From contig JAJQBO010000140.1 in the NCBI GenBank assembly GCA_021203245.1, forward strand, positions 1 to 37,294: 37,294 nucleotides of DNA, read 5' to 3'. Under the pieces are notes generated by a model. It saw only the letters and a list, made by a program, of their open reading frames with translations. It was not told where the DNA came from and did no database searches. Below, one piece after another: positions 8,070 to 17,564 of the stretch. The first letter of the stretch is position 1. The number at the start of each line of letters is the position of its first letter. Position numbers and translations under genes: made by a program. Source of the DNA: Planctomycetaceae bacterium (lineage in GTDB: Bacteria > Planctomycetota > SZUA-567).

Positions 8070-8693
8070 TCACACCGGCGGACGGGGCGCGTCGGTTCGG
8101 CCGATATTGAAGCCGGTCAGGACGGCTCCACCGTCGGTGTCGAGTTCCACCGTTGTCAACGCGGCATAGGCGAGGCGGAAGCGGAGCGGGCCGTTCGCCT
8201 CCACCGCCAGCAGCGTGCACAGTATCCCCCGTAATACACCTCCATGCGCCACCAGGGCTATCCGCTTTTCGGGACCCGAACGGAGGCGCGTCGCCACGGC
8301 GGTGCACCGGCTGTTGAACTGGTCGAACCGTTCGCCGCCGGGAAAGCTGAAATTTCCCGCCAGCGCCTGCCAACTGTCGGTGATGCCTGGATAGCGCGCC
8401 GAAGCTTCTGCGAAGGTCAACCCTTCCAAATCGCCAAAATCGATTTCAATAAGGTTTGAGTCGGTCTGCACCGGCACGCCGCAGGCGTCGGCCACGATGG
8501 CCGCCGTTTCACTCGCGCGGCGCAGCGGGCTGGCGATAATGGCTTGGGGCTGGAAGTCTCTAAGCCGCACACCGGCAAGCCGTGCCTGTTCCACCCCGGC
8601 GGGCGACAGCCCCGGATTGAGCCGGCCAAGGAACCGCTTGGTATATGCAGTCTCCGGTTCCGCGTGGCGGATGAGGAACACTTCTTTAATCAT
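8070..8693 (-). CDS. Histidine phosphatase family protein (possible alpha-ribazole phosphatase CobC)
   Basis: 207 residues with the full phosphoglycerate-mutase-like signature: LIRHAEP (phospho-acceptor His), LSPAGVEQARL, ASPLRRASETAA (phosphate pocket), LIEIDFGDLEGLTF and the second catalytic His in LVAHGGVLRG. Size and the E-x-DFG-x-EG segment resemble alpha-ribazole-5'-phosphate phosphatase (CobC), which dephosphorylates the lower-ligand precursor of cobalamin. The large B12 locus in this window supports that reading, but the gene is not inside that operon and broad-specificity phosphatases or cofactor-dependent mutases look alike. It lies downstream of enolase on the same strand, separated by a hairpin. 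Confidence 0.8.
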   Translation of the reverse strand: MIKEVFLIRHAEPETAYTKRFLGRLNPGLSPAGVEQARLAGVRLRDFQPQAIIASPLRRASETAAIVADACGVPVQTDSNLIEIDFGDLEGLTFAEASARYPGITDSWQALAGNFSFPGGERFDQFNSRCTAVATRLRSGPEKRIALVAHGGVLRGILCTLLAVEANGPLRFRLAYAALTTVELDTDGGAVLTGFNIGRTDAPRPPV

Positions 8694-8717
8694 ACGATCT
8701 ACCGCTCCATTACAAAT

Positions 8718-8741
8718 GGGGCGTCCCTCGCGGGACGCCCC
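8718..8741 (-). terminator. GC-rich hairpin after enolase
   Basis: Perfect 10-bp stem GGGGCGTCCC / GGGACGCCCC with a TCGC loop between enolase (upstream on the minus strand) and the phosphatase gene. The tail on the minus side is only ATTTGT, so it may be an attenuator or RNA-stabilising structure rather than a full terminator. Confidence 0.5.
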
Positions 8742-8765
8742 CCTGATTCTCTGTACGCCTCACCG

Positions 8766-10647
<1,882 letters not shown>

Positions 10648-11496
10648 ATGGACAATGCTTTCAAGCCGGTCGATTCGTTTGGCAACCCCGTTACCCCCAA
10701 TACCGCCAAGGCCAACCAGGACATCGCCGCCGCCCATGCGGCCGCGACCAACCGCGACCTTGCCGCCGCCGACACGGCCGCCCGGGACAGGACCTTGGAC
10801 AAGGACATCGCCCGCGAGGCCAAGAACGACGCGAGCGAAAAGTACAGCGACGCCAAGGACCGCACCAAAGAGCATTACAAGGAAATCAAGGATAACGCGG
10901 CCGACCGCCACGACTATACGGTCGATTCGGCCAAAGAGGAATACAAGGTCGTCAAGGACGCTGCGAAGCAGGACTATAAGGCAGTGAAGGACGTTCCCAA
11001 GGATCGGTACAACGCGGTTGTCGACAACGCCAAGGATCAGTACAAGGACACCAAGGACGCCGCCCACGACCGCTACGACGCAACCGTCGACGCCGCCAAG
11101 GACGCGTACAAGGCTCGCCCCGACGTCTCCCGCGACGAATACAAGGATGTCAAGCAGGCTGCCAAGCAGGAATACAAAGGCACTGTCGAAGCGGCGAAGG
11201 AGAACTACAAGGATACGAAAGACGCCGCCAAAGGCACATACAAGGCCCAGAAGGACATGCCCAAGGACGTGTACGAAAACCGCGTCGACGCCGCCAAGGA
11301 AGACTACAAGGCGACCAAGGACGTTGCCGATGTCCGCTACGACAATACCGTCGATTCAGCCGCCGATCATCACGACGCCACCATCGATGCCGCCAAGACG
11401 CAGAAGGAATATGTCGACAAGGCTGTCGATGAACGGGACCCGCGTTCGGGCTGGGAAAAGATGAAGGATGAGGTTAAAGACTTCTTTGACAGGTAG
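10648..11496 (+). CDS. LEA-like amphipathic repeat protein
   Basis: 282 residues, no signal peptide, almost wholly built of degenerate repeats about 18-20 residues long that share a Y-K-[DA]-x-K-D-A-A-K-D-x-Y core (for example DAAHDRYDATVDAAKDAYK). Lys, Asp, Ala and Tyr dominate and Cys is absent. This resembles group-3 LEA/apolipoprotein-like proteins, which are disordered in water and fold into amphipathic helices on drying or at membranes. Such proteins protect against desiccation, osmotic or envelope stress. A stress role here is inference. The ribosome-binding site GAAGGAGATATACT is very strong. A 41-nt leader hairpin precedes it and a strong terminator follows, so it is monocistronic. 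Confidence 0.8.
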   Translation: MDNAFKPVDSFGNPVTPNTAKANQDIAAAHAAATNRDLAAADTAARDRTLDKDIAREAKNDASEKYSDAKDRTKEHYKEIKDNAADRHDYTVDSAKEEYKVVKDAAKQDYKAVKDVPKDRYNAVVDNAKDQYKDTKDAAHDRYDATVDAAKDAYKARPDVSRDEYKDVKQAAKQEYKGTVEAAKENYKDTKDAAKGTYKAQKDMPKDVYENRVDAAKEDYKATKDVADVRYDNTVDSAADHHDATIDAAKTQKEYVDKAVDERDPRSGWEKMKDEVKDFFDR

Positions 11497-11526
11497 TTGA
11501 CCTAAACGGGACTACCCTGTCAAAGG

Positions 11527-11565
11527 AACCGCGGCCGGCGCATTGGCGCTTGGCCGCGGTTTTTT
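11527..11565 (+). terminator. Rho-independent terminator of the LEA-like gene
   Basis: Perfect 10-bp stem AACCGCGGCC / GGCCGCGGTT with an inner GGCGC...GCGCT segment, followed by TTTTT. It is 30 bp after the stop codon. Confidence 0.9.
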
Positions 11566-11595
11566 GCCTCGTGCATATTTGCCGGGAAAAAACGC

Positions 11596-12033
11596 CTACT
11601 TCCTGAATATGACGCGGCTGCGGAGGATATAGCTGAACAAGAAGCTGGCGAGGTAGGCGAGGGCCAGCGGTATGGCGTTGTGGAACGGCTCGGGGATGGC
11701 CAACTTCAGGGCCAGGGTCAAGACAACATAACGGGCGGCGAAGCCGCCGATGCCGACTACCGACGTCTCCACCAGCCGCCGCATGGACAGCTTGCCTTCC
11801 CGGTGCGGGAAGGCCCACAGTTCCATCGCGCCATAGCTGAGCAGGCCGGAGGAGAGGGCGGATATAATGAGCGCCAGCAATGGGGCGAAGCCGGCATGCA
11901 GGAGGACCAGGGCGACCAGGAAGCTGAGGAGGCCCATGCAGGAGGTGATCAGGACATACCGGGTAAAGCGTTTTTTGACTCGACCCAACGGGTTCTTAAT
12001 GTTGTGAAGACTGTCGGAGATTGATTTAAGCAC
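11596..12033 (-). CDS. GtrA-family membrane protein
   Basis: 145 residues with four hydrophobic helices (about 26-46, 51-72, 91-112 and 119-140), the GtrA topology. Typical features are FTRYVLITSCMGLLSF at the start, GAMELWAFPHREGK between helices 2 and 3, and the C-terminal FLFSYILRSRVIFRK (the usual F...NF.R..VF pattern). GtrA proteins are thought to help flip undecaprenyl-linked sugars for O-antigen, teichoic acid or arabinogalactan decoration. No glycosyltransferase partner is adjacent. The start is GTG with AAGGGG about 7 nt upstream. It converges on the LEA-like gene. Confidence 0.85.
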   Translation of the reverse strand: MLKSISDSLHNIKNPLGRVKKRFTRYVLITSCMGLLSFLVALVLLHAGFAPLLALIISALSSGLLSYGAMELWAFPHREGKLSMRRLVETSVVGIGGFAARYVVLTLALKLAIPEPFHNAIPLALAYLASFLFSYILRSRVIFRK

Positions 12034-12208
12034 AGCAGCCCCTTTATGTTCGGGTTAACGCTTATTACTGTCGGCTATCCCTCTCCCTACCGCGTGCCCG
12101 CAATTTTGCACGAAAAGGGCCTAAAAGATCCTTGTATTGACCAGCCGTTCCTTTATACTTTGTGCACCTGAAGTTTGGCACCGCCACCTACACTCTACCC
12201 GCGGGAGG

Positions 12209-12260
12209 GAGTGGCTATTGCTCAACCCAGATGTCGCTCTGGCTTGAATAATACCCACTC
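12209..12260. repeat. Long imperfect hairpin downstream of cbiC
   Basis: GAGTGG...CCACTC close the stem. Inside, TATT/AATA, TCAA/TTGA and CCAGA/TCTGG pair around a TGTCGC loop, with only short internal mismatches. It lies 15 bp after the cbiC stop on the minus strand, without a T-tract. It may stop or stabilise the end of the hem/cbiC transcript, or be a REP-like repeat. Confidence 0.5.
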
Positions 12261-12275
12261 TCCGCCAAGAGACAG

Positions 12276-12914
12276 TTACGCGGGACGCGCAATCATATAC
12301 AGTAATGCATTGATTATGGCAGCCGCAACCGTGCTGCCGCCTTTACGGCCGCGCGCCACGATGTGCGGCACCCCGGCGGCCAGCAACAACTCCTTTGATT
12401 CCACCACATTGACAAACCCAACCGGCGCTCCCACCACCAGTCCGGGCCGCAATGTGCCCGCATCCACCAGTTCGCAAATGCGTATCAGCGCAGTCGGCGC
12501 GTTGCCGACCGCATAGACCCCGTCGGGCCAGCGCTCGGCCGCTGCATCGACGGCGGCGCGGGAACGCGTGCAGTTACCGTGCTTTGCCGCCTCGGCCACG
12601 CCCGGGTCGGCGATGAGGCAGTAGACCGAACAGCCGATGTGCGAACAAGCCTTCTTATTGATGCCGGCCGCAGCCATCTGCGTATCCGTGACAATGGCTC
12701 GCCCTTCACCCAAGACGGCCAGGCCGTGGGCGACTGCGTTATCCGAGAACGCGAGGGTATGGGCATAGTCGAAATCGGCGGTGGTGTGGATGACCCGCGT
12801 CACCACCGGCAGCATGTCGGGTGGAAAGGTCAGTTTTCCCAATTCCTTCCTTATGATGGCAAAGGAGCGCCGCTCGATTTCTTCCGGAGGCAGGTTGTCG
12901 GGGGTCGTGATCAT
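12276..12914 (-). CDS. cbiC: Cobalt-precorrin-8 methylmutase
   Basis: 212 residues, normal length. It moves the C-11 methyl group to C-12, converting (cobalt-)precorrin-8 to (hydrogeno)cobyrinate. Signatures: IERRSFAIIRKEL at the N-terminus, VIHTTADFDYAHTLAFSDNA (catalytic His region), IVTDTQMAAAGI, then APVGFVNVVESKELLL and GRKGGSTVAAAIINALL. The ATG at 12914 overlaps the hemL stop (ATGA), so it is the last gene of the hem operon, separate from the other cbi genes on the opposite strand. The upstream extension of the frame is hemL sequence in another frame. Confidence 0.95.
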   Translation of the reverse strand: MITTPDNLPPEEIERRSFAIIRKELGKLTFPPDMLPVVTRVIHTTADFDYAHTLAFSDNAVAHGLAVLGEGRAIVTDTQMAAAGINKKACSHIGCSVYCLIADPGVAEAAKHGNCTRSRAAVDAAAERWPDGVYAVGNAPTALIRICELVDAGTLRPGLVVGAPVGFVNVVESKELLLAAGVPHIVARGRKGGSTVAAAIINALLYMIARPA

Positions 12915-14193
12915 GCACGGCTCCGGAGCGCTTCGCCCGCCGCGGCGATGGTGTTCCGGATCATCGCGTCGCTGTGGGCCGCGCCCACAAACATGGCTTC
13001 GAATTGCGACGGCGCCAGGTAGATACCGTGCTCGAGCATGTCCCCGAAGAAGGCGGCAAAGGCGGTTGTATCGGCCTTTTTCGCCGATTCGTAATCCTCC
13101 ACCGGATCGGCGGTGAAGAACGGACAGCACAGGGAGCCAATCTGGTTGACCGTAATCGGCAACTCGGCCGCAGCGCGCCGAAAGCCGTCGGCCAGTTCAC
13201 CGGTGCGGTCGGCCAGTTCCTGGTAGAGGGCGGGGCGGTTTGCCAACTTCTGCAGTTGGGCCAGCCCGGCGCCGCCATCGCCACCGGGTTGCCGGACAGG
13301 GTGCCGGCCTGGTAAACCGGCCCTGTCGGGGCCACCTTGCGCATAATCTCTTTTTTGCCGCCGTATGCCCCAACCGGCATGCCGCCGCCGATGATCTTGC
13401 CGTAGGTGACAAGGTCGGCCTCGATGCCGAAATAGGCTTGGGCGCCGCCGAGGGCGAGTCGAAAACCGGTAATTACCTCGTCAAATATGAGGAGCGCCCC
13501 GTGGGTGTCGCAGAGCCGGCGCAATCCGTGGAGGAAGCCGTCTTTGGGCGGAACCACCCCCATGTTTGCCGCCACCGGCTCGACGATGATTGCCGCAACC
13601 TGATTATCGTGCTGTGTGAGGAGCGATTCCACGCTGTCCAAATCGTTGTAGCGGGCCGTCAGTGTGTCTGCGGCAACGCAGGCAGGCACTCCGGCGCTGT
13701 CGGGGACCCCGCCGGTCAATGCGCCGGATCCGGCCTTGACCAGCATGGAGTCGGCGTGGCCATGGTAGCAGCCGGCGAATTTCAGGATCTTATCCCTGCC
13801 GGTATGGCCCCTGGCAAGGCGAAGCGCCGACATCACCGCTTCGGTCCCTGAATTGACCATGCGCACCACCTCCACCGGCGCGATGGAGGTGATTAATTCT
13901 GCCATGCGCACCTCGTCCTCGCAGGGTGCGCCGAAGCTGAGGCCGCGCGCGCTCGCTTCAGCCACCGCCGCCAGCACGTCCGGGTCGGCGTGGCCGAGGA
14001 TCATCGGCCCCCATGAGGCGACATAGTCGATAAAACTGTTGCCGTCCACGTCGGTAAGGGTCGCCCCCGAGGCGGACGCAATGAATCGGGGGCCAAGCCC
14101 CATCGAGGCAAAGGCGCGCACCGGGCTGTTGACGCCGCCGGGTATGCGTTCCCTGGCTGTGGCAAACAAGTGATCGGAACGGGAGGTTTTCAT
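12911..14193 (-). pseudogene. hemL: Glutamate-1-semialdehyde 2,1-aminomutase, frameshifted
   Basis: A complete gene of about 427 codons, but in two frames. It makes 5-aminolevulinate from the HemA product with PLP. The first frame, from the ATG at 14193 (ATGA overlap with hemB), starts [20 protein letters not shown]. It contains [19 protein letters not shown] and the PLP lysine in [19 protein letters not shown], and runs to [11 protein letters not shown]. The conserved continuation [12 protein letters not shown] is found one frame over, and that frame runs to the TGA at 12911. The switch lies in the GC-rich stretch about 13265-13278 and equals one missing base. Both halves are otherwise well conserved, so the lesion is very recent or a sequencing error. 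HemL is essential for this route unless another copy exists. Confidence 0.88.
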
Positions 14194-15173
14194 CCGAGAT
14201 CGCCTTTGTCGATGGCCCGGGCAAGTTCCCGGGCGAAGTAGGTGATAAGGAGGTCCGCACCTGCGCGGAAAGCGCCGAGCGCGGTCTCGCACATCACGCC
14301 GTATTCGTCGACCAGCCCCTGCGCGCCGGCGGCGCAAATCATGGCGTACTCGCCGCTTACGGAGTAGGCGGCCACGGGCCGGTCGGACATGGCGGCGACG
14401 TCGGCGATGACGTCCATATACGCCATGGCCGGCTTGACGATAAGCATGTCCGCGCCTTCGTCCAGGTCGAGGGCTGCCTCGCGGCCGGCTTCCCGGCGGT
14501 TGTGCGGGTCCATCTGGTATCCCTGGCGGTCGCCGATGCCTGGCGCGGAACCGGCTGCTTCGCGGAACGGGCCGTAGAAGGAGGAAGCATATTTTACCGC
14601 GTAACTCATGATGGCGGTGGATTGGAAGCCGTCGCCGTCGAGGGCGTTCCGGATAGCCCCCACGCGGCCGTCCATCATGTCCGACGGCGCGACGATATCG
14701 GCCCCGGCCCGCGCGTGCGACAACGCGGTTCGGGCAAGCAGGTCAAGGGTCGGGTCGTTGTCGACGTCTCCGCCGGCCAATACGCCGCAGTGGCCGTGCG
14801 ACGTGTATTCGCACATGCACACATCGGTAATAAACACCGCTTCGGGGCATGCTTTCCGCAGACGCCGCAACGCGTCCTGTACCGGGCCGTTGTCGTCCCA
14901 GGCCGAGCTGCCCACTTCGTCCTTATGGTCGGGCAGGCCGAAGAGAAGGAAGGACCTGACCCCGTCCGCCATCGCGTCGCCGACTGCTGCATGGATGGTA
15001 TCGGGGCTATAGCGGAACAGTCCTGCAAGGCTGTCGATAGGCTCCTTGACGCCGCTTCCTTCGCGTATGAAAAACGGCAGAATCAGCGAGTCCTTGGAGA
15101 CCCGCGTCTCTCTGACCAGTCGCCGCATGGCAGGGGTGCGGCGCAGACGCCTGGGGCGGTGAATGAGGTTCAT
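14190..15173 (-). CDS. hemB: Porphobilinogen synthase (5-aminolevulinate dehydratase)
   Basis: 327 residues, normal length. It condenses two 5-aminolevulinates to porphobilinogen. The N-terminus [18 protein letters not shown] is typical. Cys119, Cys121 and Cys129 (C-M-C...H-C) mark the zinc-dependent active-site class. The Schiff-base lysines are Lys194 ([14 protein letters not shown]) and Lys247 ([12 protein letters not shown]). [14 protein letters not shown] is also conserved. It overlaps its neighbours by ATGA at both ends (cobA-hemD upstream, hemL downstream), so it is translationally coupled within the hem operon. Confidence 0.97.
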   Translation of the reverse strand: MNLIHRPRRLRRTPAMRRLVRETRVSKDSLILPFFIREGSGVKEPIDSLAGLFRYSPDTIHAAVGDAMADGVRSFLLFGLPDHKDEVGSSAWDDNGPVQDALRRLRKACPEAVFITDVCMCEYTSHGHCGVLAGGDVDNDPTLDLLARTALSHARAGADIVAPSDMMDGRVGAIRNALDGDGFQSTAIMSYAVKYASSFYGPFREAAGSAPGIGDRQGYQMDPHNRREAGREAALDLDEGADMLIVKPAMAYMDVIADVAAMSDRPVAAYSVSGEYAMICAAGAQGLVDEYGVMCETALGAFRAGADLLITYFARELARAIDKGDLG

Positions 15174-16684
15174 GGCTGCTCCGATTGTTCTTGGGTGAAG
15201 TATGAAACGACCCGGCTGGCGACAGCCTCAAGGCTGGCTTCGGCTGCGACAATAGGGGTTCCGCCGCGCGCCCGCAGGGCGGCAGCGGTGACCGGGCCGA
15301 TGCAAAACGAGGCTGTTTCCTGCCACGGAATATCGCCTGCCGCGTCGGCAAATGCGGTCACGCCCGAGGCGCTCGTAAAGGTGACGGCATCGACCAGGCC
15401 GTCGCGAAACCGCTCGACAGCGGCCAGCGCCGCCCCGGTCGCGGGGTCGGTGTCGTAGGCTGCGACGTCGTCAACGTCCGCACCCGCTTCGCTGAGGCAC
15501 TGCGCCAAAGCGGGATCGCCGTCCCTGGCGCGGAAAAGGAGGACCCGTTCCCCCTTCCGTACCAGCCCGGCCAAGCCCGAGGCGAGGTCGGAAGCAGAAG
15601 ACGAGGCAGGGGTAAAATCGGGCACAACCCCGTTGGCTTCGACAACCGCGCCGGTTCGGGTTCCGACAGCGGCAAAGCGGCTCCCGGAAAAGCGCCGCAT
15701 ATCGATGCGGTGCTCCCGCACTCTCTGGAAAAACAATTCCGCGCCAAAGGGGCTGGTCACCACCACCCATCCATAGTCGGCCACGCCGGACCAAAACGTC
15801 GGCGGCTGGATACGCGGCGTCCGGACAATGGCGGGACAATCGGTTACAGTGGCCCCGTATTGCCGCAACAGCGTGCCGAGACGGCTCATGGACGTTTCGG
15901 AATATACGCAGACGACCCGTTTGCCCCATAGGGGTAGCCGGGATGTCCAGTCGAAATCGTCGGCAAGGGAGCAGACCTCGCCCACCACAAGGACGGTAGG
16001 GGACGAAAACCTCGCCCCCGCCACGACGTCCGGGAGGTCGGCGATGGTGGCGACGACGCGGCGGCCGTCCGGCCGGGTGCCTTTTTCTATGGCCGCGGCC
16101 GGGGTGTCGGACGCCATACCCGCCTCGGCGAGGCCGGCGCAGATCTCCCGCACCGACGACAGCCCCATCAGGAAAATCAGCGTGCCGCCGAGCTTTGCCA
16201 ATTCTCGGTATGGTATATTCGGAGCGGTCCCGTCCTTGCCGTGACCGGTCAGGATGTGCAGGGACGAGGCGAAGTTCCGGTGGGTGACGGGAATTCCGGC
16301 ATACGAGGGCGCGGCGATGGCGGAGGTGACGCCCGGGACAACCCGAAACGGAACGTTGTGCCGGACCAGCAGGTCCAGTTCTTCCGCGCCCCGACCGAAC
16401 AGGTAGGGGTCGCCACCCTTGAGGCGAACGACGCGCTTTTCGGCGAGGGCGCTTTCCAGCAGGAGCCGGTTGATTTCGGATTGGGGGACGGGATGGTCGC
16501 CCTTGTTCTTTCCGACAGGCACCCGTTCCGCCGTGGGCGGGATAAAGTCCATCACCTCCGGGCCGATAAGACGGTCGTGGAAAACCACGTCCGCCTGCGC
16601 CAGGGCGTCGCGCCCGGCCAGGGTGAGAAGTTGCGGATCGCCGGGACCGGCCCCGACCAGGACGACACTGCCACGTTGCGTCAC
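15170..16684 (-). CDS. cobA-hemD: Fused uroporphyrinogen-III C-methyltransferase / uroporphyrinogen-III synthase
   Basis: 504 residues. Residues 1-245 are the SAM-dependent SUMT (CobA): VVLVGAGPGDPQLLTLAGRD, RLKGGDPYLFGRGAEE, VVPGVTSAIAAPSYAGIPVTHR and the ILTGHG segment. It makes precorrin-2. Residues about 250-500 are the HemD two-domain synthase: GKRVVCVYSE, WVVVTSPFGAELFFQR, FAAVGTRTG and FTSASGVTAF. It closes hydroxymethylbilane to uroporphyrinogen III. Such fusions are known in clostridia and Desulfovibrio-type bacteria. Making and methylating the substrate in one protein commits flux toward siroheme and B12. The start is GTG with GGGAGAGG just upstream. Confidence 0.95.
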   Translation of the reverse strand: MTQRGSVVLVGAGPGDPQLLTLAGRDALAQADVVFHDRLIGPEVMDFIPPTAERVPVGKNKGDHPVPQSEINRLLLESALAEKRVVRLKGGDPYLFGRGAEELDLLVRHNVPFRVVPGVTSAIAAPSYAGIPVTHRNFASSLHILTGHGKDGTAPNIPYRELAKLGGTLIFLMGLSSVREICAGLAEAGMASDTPAAAIEKGTRPDGRRVVATIADLPDVVAGARFSSPTVLVVGEVCSLADDFDWTSRLPLWGKRVVCVYSETSMSRLGTLLRQYGATVTDCPAIVRTPRIQPPTFWSGVADYGWVVVTSPFGAELFFQRVREHRIDMRRFSGSRFAAVGTRTGAVVEANGVVPDFTPASSSASDLASGLAGLVRKGERVLLFRARDGDPALAQCLSEAGADVDDVAAYDTDPATGAALAAVERFRDGLVDAVTFTSASGVTAFADAAGDIPWQETASFCIGPVTAAALRARGGTPIVAAEASLEAVASRVVSYFTQEQSEQP

Positions 16685-16694
16685 AACCTCTCCC

Positions 16695-17564
16695 TTATGC
16701 GCGCATTTCGTCAGCCAGCCGCGCGCCGATATCCCGTGCCCCGGCGCGCGGTCCGGTCCGGGTGCCGCGGCGGCACTCGCCGTTCGGCAGCACGCAGAAG
16801 GCGACGAGGCTGAGGCTGTCGCGGTTCACCCTCGCATACGCCGCCGCCGGGGCCGAACATCCGCCGCCGAGTTTTTCGATAAAAGACCGTTCAGCCACAA
16901 CCGCGTCGCGGCTGTCCAGGTCGTCGACCGCATCCAGCCAGGAATACTCTTCACCCGCCCGGCCTTGTATGGCAAGCGCGCCCTGGCCGGCAGCGGGAAC
17001 CATTTCCTCAAGGCTGAATGTTCTGGAAATTCTTTCCGACAGCCCCAACCGGTTCAGACCGGCGGCGGCCAAAATCAACCCGCCGAATTCGCCCGCGTCC
17101 AATTTCCGGAGCCTGGTCTGGAGATTGCCGCGGACGGACCGGCACTCCCAGCCGGGGCAGCACAGCGGCACCTGCGCCCGGCGGCGCGGGCTTGACGTTC
17201 CGAGCGGCCGGGAGAAGTCCGGTTCTTGCGCACCCGTGGGCAGGACCAAAACATCGGCGGGATTTTCCCGCCTGCTGACCGCCACCACCGGGAGATCGGG
17301 GTTGTCCGGGACAGGCATGTCCTTGCAGGAATGGACGCAAATATCCACCCTGCCTTCCGCCAGGGCGGCGTCGAGTTCCTTCACGAACAGGCCCTTGCCG
17401 CCGATGGCTTCCAGCGGCTGATCGAGAATGCGGTCGCCGCTTGTTTTCATCGTCACCAGTTCGAGGGTGATGCCCGGATGTGCCGCCGCCACGGCGGCCA
17501 TGACCTCCCGCGCCTGGGCCACCGCGAGGTTACTCTCCCTGCTTCCGACCCGTACAATCTTCAT
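16695..17564 (-). CDS. hemC: Hydroxymethylbilane synthase (porphobilinogen deaminase)
   Basis: 289 residues. It polymerises four porphobilinogens to hydroxymethylbilane. Signatures: RVGSRESNLAVAQAREV, TSGDRI, GGKGLFVKELDAAL, VHSCKDMP (catalytic Asp), GTSSPRRRAQ, RGNLQTRL and the cofactor-binding Cys236 in LGGGCSAP. Slightly shorter than the usual ~310 at the C-terminus, but the frame is intact. The ATG lies inside the last 35 bp of hemA, and cobA-hemD follows 10 bp later, so it is tightly coupled. Confidence 0.97.
   Translation of the reverse strand: MKIVRVGSRESNLAVAQAREVMAAVAAAHPGITLELVTMKTSGDRILDQPLEAIGGKGLFVKELDAALAEGRVDICVHSCKDMPVPDNPDLPVVAVSRRENPADVLVLPTGAQEPDFSRPLGTSSPRRRAQVPLCCPGWECRSVRGNLQTRLRKLDAGEFGGLILAAAGLNRLGLSERISRTFSLEEMVPAAGQGALAIQGRAGEEYSWLDAVDDLDSRDAVVAERSFIEKLGGGCSAPAAAYARVNRDSLSLVAFCVLPNGECRRGTRTGPRAGARDIGARLADEMRA

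Noticed and set aside
10780-11480. CRISPR-like or tandem DNA repeat array
   Set aside because: The repeats are degenerate, in frame and explained by the LEA-like protein. There are no identical repeats with unique spacers, and no CRISPR array was seen elsewhere.
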